Part shown: positions 50,058 to 61,100 of the stretch, piece by piece | How the letters are laid out: each line of letters starts with the position of its first letter | Position numbering within the stretch: position 1 is the stretch's first letter | Source of the DNA: Pholis gunnellus | Lineage: Eukaryota > Chordata > Actinopteri > Perciformes > Pholidae | DNA: 64,000 nucleotides | Assembly: GCA_910591455.2 (NCBI GenBank) | Contig: OU342816.1 | Span: 6,363,576-6,427,575 of the forward strand | Direction: 5' to 3' | Program-made: the position numbers and the translations under genes | The notes under the pieces: generated by a model | What the model was told of the DNA's origin: nothing | Database searches by the model: none | The model's input: the letters and a program-made list of their open reading frames with translations, nothing else

Positions 50058-53000
50058 ATGCTGATGGAGCTGCAGGAGTTGGGCTGGCTGTGTCTGGTGG
50101 GTCTCTTTCTAACCTCCTTGCTCATTGTGCTGGGATGGCTGTGTCAGTACTTGCTGACCATACTGCGTCTGTGGAGATCCAGGAAGACAGCAGACAAGCA
50201 GGACAGGAAAGCACCAGCCGGGCAGCAGCTCCCCGTCACACAGCCCCACCAGAGCCTGGCTGGAGGTGTGTGGGGATTCCTGCTGAAGCTCCGCTTAGGC
50301 CGGGATGGAGGACCTATGCCCGAGGCCGGGGTGAAAGGCCTGTTGACCTCTCTCTTCTCCTTTAAGTCCTTCAGGGAGCACTGGCAGAGGACCTGGGTCA
50401 AAGCTCTGAATGAGCAAGCCTGCAGACACGGGGTGAGTTGTTTATTGGAGATCTTATCATATTGCAAATGAGAGCTGAATAAACACGACGGCGCTGTGTA
50501 GAGGAGCACGCCTAAGGTTACTCCACTAAGCAGAGGCATAAATAGTTAAGCAAGGTATATGCAGTTGGTGTGCGCTGGAAGTGTGTGTAGGCAGGGAGGT
50601 GGAGGTGTCAGAGTGTCTAATCGGTAAGAGGATGGGGGGGCTGAGCGTTGCGTAACAGCTCTGAATCGATGCACATAAGAGCTGAGAGGAGAGACCAGTC
50701 AGCGTAGCTGCGGAGTGAACACCCACGCTTCATAAAAATAGTCTGATACCCCGGCCTGTGGTGGGGTGGGGGGGGGGTGGATGTGTTTCGATCACAGTGG
50801 GAAGAGTCAAAATCTATGTTGTTGCTCAAGACAGGAGAATGGTTGGCTCAGCTTTCCTCAAAACTCACAACCTGAAGTGAATCCAATTGTATTAAAACTG
50901 CAGTTGGCTTCACACAGAAACAGAAACAGTTGTTAGTCTGGCACATATTAGAGGCTTAGAGCAAGTTTCTAAAAGGTCTATTCTCCTTTCAAATAGTTCT
51001 TTGATCCGTTGGACTCAAAGTCTGACACACAGTCGGATGCTGTGAGCACCGAGAGAGGAGATGGATCCTCTGCACACCCCACTCAGGAATTCCGTGTGTT
51101 TTGAAGATGAGTTGGCGGGGAGTTAAAAAGGGGGTCGGATCAATCCACAGAGCGAACGTGCACAACAAACAGCACTCGATAATGATTCATATGGGTCACC
51201 TCACCGTGGCTGATTAACAAGCCTCACTCAGATGTTCAAGTGAACACTTAGGAGAAAGGCTCAATCAGTGATGGTGCAAGTGTTGTACATCGGTTTGGAA
51301 AAAATGCATTCTTGGCGCGTAACAATGCAATTAATAGGCCACTGCTTGTTTAGCAAGATACTCTTTGCTTGTTTGTTTTAGCAGCCACATAAGTAAGATG
51401 TCCAACGTGTCTTTTTTTACTCTGCGAACAAATCAAGTAAAAATTATATTATTATTAATATGTTTGGGCCATAATATCATTCATTAGTAGTGCATCGTGA
51501 TGAGGTAATCATCATGTGTTGTCATTTTTACAAGATTCTGCCAAATTAATGATTCAGAGCAAATTATTAATTTAGATTTTAAAATAATTGTTCATGTTTT
51601 ATCTGTTTTACTAAAATTGTATGACTAGACGTGTGATTTTGTGTACATTTGCCATATTGTGATGTATGTACATATTGGAAATATAGTTAATGTCATGATT
51701 GTGATTTCAACTAAATCACCCAGCTCAGTAAATCTTGCAGATTCTTTTTAACCTTTGGAGGTATAGCCAGGCTAGCTGTTTCCCATCTTTTCCAGTCTTT
51801 AATGCTAAGCTAAGCTAACCGCCTGCTGGCTCTAGCTTCACATTTAACACATGAGAGTAGTATTGGTCGTCCCATCTAAGTCTCTGCGAGAAAAAGCACA
51901 TTTCCCCAAATGTCAAACTCTGCCTTTAAAGTCTGACACAGTGTTTGTGTGAAGAGTACAACGGGGAGGATACACGACAGTCACTCCAATATACCGTACA
52001 AACTGCTAAACAGACATGTTCATGTTTCTTCGTGTGAATCCTTCACGGTTAGAGGTTCTGCGTGTATTTGCTCTGCATACCACATTATGTTTTGGTACGC
52101 AGCATTCATCCAGCTGTCTCTGTTTGCATCAAAGTGTTACATATTCTTGTGCTGGTGATAAGAGTTCAGTGGGAAGAGCAGTGGGAGTCTTCGGAACTGC
52201 TTCCCTTTGATATGTGGCGATAAATTGGAGCGTGCCAGCTGAGTTATCTTACAACGGCCTAATTAGTTGATCCATTGTGACCTTCTTTGCTCTCAGTTTA
52301 CCAAGAAACTCCACATCACTGGAGTGAACCTTCGGTGAACTTGGAAGTGTTTAGTGAGAGTCAGATTAATGAGGTTTCCAGGTGAGGAATAAATTAAAAC
52401 ACAACCTAGTTGCTAGTTGCTCATAGCACAGCTACTCTGTTTGGGATATAATTAGTAATTCAATAGCCGTTTGGCAGAACTAAACACATAAGAAAGGCTT
52501 AGTAATTCAATTTAAAGGGGATGTTTTTTCAAAAAATAGGTTTGCGATGGATATGTTTGTACGTAAGAACCCCATACCTTCATGCTCCTCTGTGGGATTA
52601 CTCTATGATGACTGTCGGACCTTCAGGCTTTTGAAATGCTGAAAAAAAAAAAACAGAGTGATGAAGTATATCATGTTTATTGTAAGATAATTCTCCAGAC
52701 TGAGCAAATGCGTCAGTGTTGGAGGAAGGAGACGGAGACAAGCGTTCAGTGTCTGTCTGTCCATGTGGTGTTTGGTTTGTGAACCGAGAGTGTGAAGCCA
52801 AAGCTTCCCGATAGCTTCCACTCGTCACAAGGAAAGATCTGCTAGTCATTGTGTCTGCGTGCAGAGCAATCTGTTATTCTACATGTGTCTGGGCCATATG
52901 CAAATCACGTGCGAGGATGTTAATGAAACCTTGAACTTGATATTGAGATAACAAATTACAAACATGTCTCGTTGAATAGATATCCCTCCAGGAGTCCGTC

Positions 53001-56000
53001 TAAGAGCCAGCGTGGCCTCGTCTTGTAACTTAAAGGTCACACGTTGGGCCTCCACGGCGTTCATTATTAAGTTGTAACATTATACATCAATGTTATAATA
53101 GCCAGTATACTCCGTCCTTTGGTCTGTGCTGTTTACACTCAAGAGTTGTAACTTGGTTTGTTGTTGTGGTGTTTCACCTCCTCACTAACTCTCACACACA
53201 ATAAGCACCTGCCAGGCATGTTGCCATGCCTCTTCGAAAAAAAAAAGACACGAGAGCAGCCGGCCCAAAACGTAATCCCCCAAGACTCACGTTCTCCTCC
53301 AACTTGCATTTCCTGATTATGTTTCTACATCCGGCAAAACATGAGCTTCTCAGCAGGAACACAGCACCCAGATACGGCTTCGGTATCATCACGTAGGGAT
53401 TAGCACGCAAATCCTTTATAGCATTAACCTAAGTACTTCTGCAGCATTTAAGATTGATGCTGACAGAGGCCTTTAAATAATTAGGTTGAAATTTATCCAA
53501 ATAAAAGGCAAGTTCAATTAGCCCGCATGGAAAGTTGGCAAGTTAGCAAAAACCTTTCCCCCTGCAGACCTCGTTATGTTTGGTCAAGCATTAAAGTGGA
53601 TTTATTTTACTCAACACCTTGTGAGACCCCAAATAATAAAGACTTTTATTAGCAGCAGAAACATTACATTACAAATATCCACCTGTATCCTCCATGAAAT
53701 AACTATATGTAGAGCAGAATTCATTGACAGAACTATTTTGACAAAAGGATTAGGTGATTAAAGGATGAGCATTTTGAGGAATACTTCTCATCGCTCTCTT
53801 GCTGAGGATTAGATGAATGAGTATGCCATATATTATACCATCAAAGTCTTTTGAAGTATAAGGCCGTGTTTTTGGGCTCTCTGGCTTTCCGTAGATTAGG
53901 CAACGCTATGTGAGACTCTAACTCAAAGAGTAGGCAACGAAGGATGTAACACTCAAACTGGATTTTATTTCATTATATCACCATTGTCTGTAGAATTATA
54001 CACATAATGGTCTTTAATACAGTCTCTCTTGGGATCATTGTGAAATATGATATTCATTTCAGGATCTGTGTTTTCCGCACGAATCACACATGCCATTGTA
54101 TTCCAGGCACTCTGAGCGCAGCTGTTCACAGTAATATGGATGAACATTATGGATATTTCAGCAGCAGTCAGGAAAGGAAGTTTATTTAGCTTTTGTTGTT
54201 AACGCTTCTACTGCGGCTATATTTGGTATTCATGGGGCTTTACCTATCTTCTCTCAATCTTATTATGAAGATTTCACAAGTGTCAGTGGGTCACTCGTGC
54301 GGCATAAGCCAGGAACTCAGCAACACTGATGTGTAAACGCCACTCGCTTTCAGAACAGCTTATGTTGTGACACTAATGTTGAGTGTCGTCAGAATGCTGT
54401 ATGACGACACTCCGTCCTGACGGGAGACCCGACCCTGACTCACAAATTCCAGTCTTCAAAACAGCAGGACAAGACTAAAAAAGGCTTTGGGGGGGGGGGG
54501 CTGAATCGTGACAGGACGGTTGGGGGGTTGTTACATAAATATAGAAAACAGCAGCAAACAAGCTAATGCGTCATTTAGGTTTGTAGGGACAAGAGACATG
54601 GTGTTAGTGGCAGTGCCCCATTCAGCTTCAGCCTTGGAGATATTTAGCCAAGATATTTGTATTTTTATCTCCGCAATTTAAATTCTGAGAGGAAAAATAC
54701 TGAATTTGTATAGGCGGAGGAGACGGTAAATGCCTTTCCTAAGATATAGATTAGAGGAGACAATTGCTACCCCAGGGTACAAAGCAGAGTGGGTGAGATG
54801 GGTTCATAGCAATTTTGCAGATATGTCAAGTCTAGACCCCCCCCCCACGACAATGTTAATAAAAGGATGCCCACTTGCTGCATGAACAAAATACACGTAC
54901 ATGTGGTGATTTCCATGGAGTCACGGTAGTTCATTAGATTTACTTGTATACCCTTGAACACTTTATTAAGTCAAAATAAGCATAATTCTGATTTAGCTGT
55001 ATGCGTTCAAAGATTAGCTTGGTTTGCACACCGTGGTTCCACTGAGCCTTTCAAACAGAGAGATTATAGACACCTGAATCTGTTCAGAAGCATAAAAAGG
55101 CCCTCCTGCTCTTTTTTGGACAGTAACCTCACGATGCGGCTTGTTTCGCGGCTCGCTTGTTTATCCAGAGAAAATGTCTTGTCTGCTGAAGGATTACTGT
55201 GGAAGCCTCTGGATATAATCTTGCCTTGGCATGAAGACTTGATATGGAGCTATTCAGATGTCTCTGGCCCGAGTATTTCGTGGCAGAGAGGCTTGAAGAA
55301 CTGCTTGGCCTCTTCAGACCAGCAGATCATAATAGCATCGCAAACCGTGCGTGCATCTGCAGCTGACACATGATGGTATGCCATTGTCACTGGGTTCAGT
55401 GGGCGGTAGAGGAGGACTAATAGAGCATACGAGTGTGCATCTGCAGGGAAGGAAGCTCCCTGTCCATTCAAGATCTGCAATTATAAAGAGCCTGGTGATT
55501 ATCTTGAGGGCCACAGTTCACTTCTCCCCTCTCTGATTGTGAGCTGCTGGTAGATGATTAATGCTGTGTGATTATGCTCAAGTAGATTTCTTCTTAACGA
55601 CGAGGAACGTTAAGCACTCAGCACTCATTTGCAATGACAGGGCAGGAAACTAACGTCAGTCACTCACAGCTGTTGATGAAATTCAACTTCACCAGAAAGT
55701 TCTATTTTAACGACACAACATTTCTTTTGATTTTACAATCTTTCTGAGGCAGGCATCGGTCTCCAAGGTGGCTCCTCTGACTCGGCATTTAAAGTGGAGA
55801 CACACATTGCGCATTATTCTAATATTATTTTGTACCTGACAAAAATATAAACTGAAGCTAAATTCTAAATGCTTCACATAGAAATCCTTTCAGTCTTGTT
55901 CCTTCTCGTTATCATTTTAATCAACTGTACTTTTGGCAGATTACATTTAGTAGTTGTACGTACACTGTAGTTAGACCAACAGTTTTCAAAACATTACAAT

Positions 56001-56385
56001 AGCCGACATACCAAATTTGAAATAGAAAATCAATTAGCAACATTAGCATGCTAACATGCTACCAATGACACTGCTAGCATGCGGATATTTAGGAGCAGGT
56101 AATGTTTACCATGTTCACCAAATCAGTTTAGAATGTTAGCATGCTAACATTGCTAACACACATTGCCATCCCTCCAGCCGCACTGCTACTATGGGTCATT
56201 CCAAGTCATGTAGCATATGTAGGCCAAATGTATAGACTGCTATGAATCACGAAACATGAACGTTGGATGTTTTACTGTAAATAGCTATTTCGACACCACA
56301 AAGTTTGTAGCCTTTCGTAGCCTGAACCTGAGATACACAGTACTGAAAAGGAAGGGAAATGAAGATGAGGGTCAACACAAGCCAT

Positions 56386-56416
<31 letters not shown>

Positions 56417-56540
56417 TTTCTGGTTGACCCACATGCTTTTCAGAGGCGTTCAGCCAGGCGAACCCAAAGGGGGTGACTCTGACAAACCTGAAGTGACACC
56501 ATGGATGTCCTCAGGAACAGTCTCTTTCCAGAAATACCTT

Positions 56541-56631
<91 letters not shown>

Positions 56632-58133
56632 CTAACAGCGGTGTTTCACAAGGACGAATCAGAGGTCATGCTGCTAGCGTTGCCCTGTCCATGACAAAAT
56701 TAGCTCTGAAGCCTCTGCCAGGAGGATGCACAACACCACAGAGCACCAGATGGCTACCTAAAAAGCCAATGGATGCAAAATATCTGAGTGAACTCCCTTT
56801 TAAAGAATAGAAAACCATAAACCAGTTAGATATTCAAGGCTTTACCAAATGAGTAAATCATATTTAGAAATATCCAACCATATTTAATTTCAGGGTCCAA
56901 AACAGACCTCAAAACTGCAATTCTAATTTGCAAGCATGTACGCTTATGTTAAATATAAGATGCTTGGATTATAGTTCAAAGTGATTTTAAAAGTATATCA
57001 GTGGAAACAACAACCGACCCAACCTCCCTTCAGGCACGCAAGATTTGGACTGACACACATTGGCAAGCCTGTGCTGCTGTGTGTCCTGAAGTGATTTGAA
57101 AACAAAATAAAGTTGTCCGTTTGTGTTTGCCATGTTTCACATAAAAAAACACAAATCTGTGCTGTAAATGCACTGTGGCTTGTCATCAATTGTGATCTGG
57201 ACTTGAGGCTTTTTAGGCTTAAAAATAGCAAAAACAGGGCAACACTGGGGAGCGTCTGGTGGCCCAGTGGTGATGTGTACCAAATAAGCGTTACAGACAT
57301 TTGTGCATGTCATAAACTGTATATAAAGAGTGTATATAAATATTTTACATACACATACACATTCATATAAATATTTCTATATAATCTACGGTCATACCGC
57401 ACAAGCTCTCCCCCCCACGTATTTCCTGTTTATGTCTACACTATCAGATAACTAATGAAGGCAAAATGACGAAAACAAATCTAAAAATGTAACACTATCT
57501 TGCTCTCATTATGCTCATTATTGTGGAATGTGAGTGTCCCAAAAAATAAATACTGACATTTAGGAGTATTTGCTCACAACATTGTACTGACTCCAATTTG
57601 CCTCATTGAAAAGATGCCAGTGGGGTTTGACTGCAGTGACACAAACCTTTAGTAATGCCGATCTATGAGCCACACACACAATCACAATATTGTGATTAAT
57701 GGATTTCTCACATCATATTCGTTCTGCACTTTGGATGTAATGAACGGTTGGTTGGGTGACTGAGCAGTTTTAGAAGCTCCAGCCAACCGAAGTAAACACA
57801 GCCGGTAGTATACGCTCTCGTCATGTGGCTGCAGTGTTGGTCCAGGGAACCTATGTAAGCTTGCAGCATTGCTTTTGGCTTCCTGCCCTTCTTGCTAAAA
57901 CACTGACACACACACACACACACACATACACAAACACGCCTGCACATGCACACAGACACACACCAGAAACTTAGTTATATCATACTCCCACCTCTAACCC
58001 GCCTCCACTACTGTGTTTGATAGAGATTGGACTTGGAGCTAGAGGAACATATGCCCTGACAATAGGGGATTTGTTTTCTCTCACTTGCATCTCTCGAGCC
58101 AGTCGAAAGCCGCCTATTGAAACAGATCCTCTG

Positions 58134-58172
<39 letters not shown>

Positions 58173-61100
58173 GATAGTAGGCCACTGGTGTTGGCGCGGT
58201 TCTGGTGACTCTTTTCTCACAACTGAGATTCCTTTCGTTAGGGGGCGTCTACCAAGTCCAACAGTGAAAGCTGCCTCGCTGTAAGCATGACTAAGCATTG
58301 ACTGATGCAGTCTTCATGATGGACGCTGCTGTGGGGCTACGGCAGCCTGATCAATCCATAACTTCTGCGTAATGATCTTCGCATAATAACTTGAACATAC
58401 TACTTACCACCCTTTGGTCAAACATATGTTGTGCCAGTGTCAGTGTTCATCTGAGTGCACATATCCACAGATCTGCCTGGACTTAAAACCACAGTTGTGC
58501 TTTGCAAGCCTCGTGTTTGTTTGCATAGACATTATAGCACCTTACAAGAGTATTGAGTATTGATTTGTGTACATTTTCCGCATGAGACTTAATGAATAAT
58601 CTTGACTCACAATTTGCCAAGAGGAACATTTCTGTTCCCGCGAAGCTCGTGAGGTTGCTGTGGAAGGGAAGCAGAAGCATTGTGTGATTAGCATTGTGGA
58701 TGAGGTGATCAGGAGCATATGTGAGTTCAATCACTCTGAGCAAAGATCAATGAACTACCTAGTTGTCTGATACCGAACATGCTTGAAATTCATGAAATTC
58801 ATTTATTTGCATACTAATTGAGTAAAGATCCATAAGGATGGTGACTAACTGCTTCCCAGCTACATTAAAGGCTTCATCACTGCAGCACAGAGTCGTTTCT
58901 GTCATCCCTCTGAGTGTCACTCCTCTTTCTCTTATGTAATATTTAGGACATTTGTTCTCTTCCTCCGTCTCTCCCAGAGCTCCATCCAGATCACTTTTGA
59001 CAGCAGTCTCCAGTTAACTGCTGCCTCTGCAATAGATAGTGTGACCTGCACTGACAAATCGGCACACCAAATGGTACGTCTTCTTCGTAGTCTCTGTTAA
59101 TTACAGCTGTAACTAATTCACTTATTTAGCCCAGTCACCCAGTTTATTTGAACTGGGGCAGTACATGACAAAAAAAAAATCACATTTTCTGTCAAAACAT
59201 GTACGTTTTCTCCCATTTCTGTATTTTCCTTTGACAGCCTCTTCTTGTTTTACAGGTTTTACACTGTAAATGTTGGGTGGACACAGTGACGTTTCCTGTG
59301 ACGGTCACTCAGCAGTCACCAGCTGCCATTTCCATGGAGACCTATCAGATCACTATAGCACCGATGGTGGCAAAGGTACGAAAGCACACCACATAGATTT
59401 TTGCCAATTTGCACATTTGAGGGCAGGCCTCCAAAACAAATGAGAATCTCAGAGCGTCATTTGCATTGTTATTCAAATGTAGAGGATCACGTGTAATCCC
59501 GCCATCACTGTCACTGTCATTAAATGAAGAGTCTTAAGTATATTTTACTATTCATGACAATCAATAGCCTCTCTTATTTCATTAGTCCTGCTGCTTTCTG
59601 TCTCAGAGAGCAACTGGATCGCTCAGAGTCTACTACAAGCAACACATTTAGCAATTTATTCAGACCATCAGGGAAAAGCCACGAAATATATTCAAATATA
59701 TTACATTGTAATTCATTCCCAATGCTAAACACAGTGCCTAGTTCTTCTGGCAACATCACAGGGTCTCTCCCTCTCCTCTTGCACCGTCGCTGCAACCGAC
59801 AAAGCCGCTCATCTTTATGCAAATGAATACACCATGACATCGCCGATATGCAAATTGACCTTTGACGTCATCTGGTGACTTTTAGCAGTTTAGCGAGGTA
59901 GTGCTGGCTACTGCACGGGACACAGTGCGTTTTGTTTTCCACGACTGTAAATGGAGCCTTAATCTTCCCGGGAAATCGTCACGGTGGAAGCGAAGCTTAG
60001 AGGGAAGAGTATAATCATGTGATTTCCCAACTGTGCATCCCTCCTTACACAATCTAGCATGATGAGAAACTTTTATTTTTGTAAATAAAGTGTTTTCTGC
60101 TTGTTCGCGTCTTACAAATGTTGCTTTATTATGTAAGTGTTTTGTAGAAGCTAGCAGAGACGGCCAATCTTCTAGGAAGAGTCCTGTTCTACTAAATCAT
60201 CAAAATTAAATAGTGTGGTGATTATTTATTAATGAGAAATACTACACGTTTTAATCCTTTGATATTATTACTCTTATACTCTATCGTAAAAGCATGTCGG
60301 GTTAACCTGCTGTCGGTCTCCGTCAGGTGGTGGTGTGTCTGGAGGAGGTGGAGGACGAGGGTCTGCTGATGTCCTGGACTCTTTCCAAGCAGCCGTCATT
60401 TACTCTGAGCGTGTCTCCATGCAAGCTGCAGAGACAAGTGAGAATATCAGATACTGACACCACTAATATGATACGTCCGTCTCATATACAGTCAGCAGAG
60501 GCCTCGTTTCTCAACCTGTTTACAAACTAGGTTGCATGCATATAAAATGCATAATTATCTTTACATTAACGAGCATTTAACAACACCAGTAAAGTAACAT
60601 AAAAACATATATTAAGCAGAAGAAATTGCCAAAGACAGTTATTGGGCACACCCAGTGATTATTATATATAATATATAATAACCACTGGGTATGCCCAATA
60701 ACTGGTAATAATGGTTCAATTCCCCAAAGCTGCTTTTTTGAACAAACTAAATGGCTTTTAGATTAAAGCAACAGTAAACAATTAAAGTCTGTTTGTTCCT
60801 CTTGGATATTTTCTGATTATCATCATTAATAATCTTGCATGTTATTATATATTATGTAGTAAGATAATATCAGGCATACAAACGCATTAAAAGCCCCAGT
60901 TTTCTCTATAGCTGAGTTTGTTGACCTCCCATGCTTTGGTTTATTATCATCAGAGAATTATCAGCTGCTTCTTTTTCATCTCAGGGCACCGAGGGGGGTG
61001 CAGACCTGGACCTGATCAAGGGACTGATAGAGGATACTCTGTTCAGCACTCAGCCGGCCATGGTCCTCAACCTCAAGACTTGTGCATCCAATCCTCTGGT

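Larger units (their letters stand above)
50433..58977. other. Intron 1 of c2cd2l
   Basis: 8.5 kb intron holding two recognisable interspersed repeats (51735-51935, 56030-56200), a 30-base G run, long CA tracts, and a block at 55100-55520 that is more complex in composition and open on the minus strand for 76 codons, but has no recognisable product. No extra exon is supportable. Confidence 0.6.

Noticed and set aside
56030..56200. Repeated TTAGCATGCTAAC words as a possible CRISPR-like or operator array
   Set aside because: Eukaryotic context, no regular spacing, and the order matches a known fish dispersed repeat.
56256..56810. 184-codon plus-strand open frame
   Set aside because: Built from the poly(G) and CA arrays (poly-Gly, Thr-His repeats).
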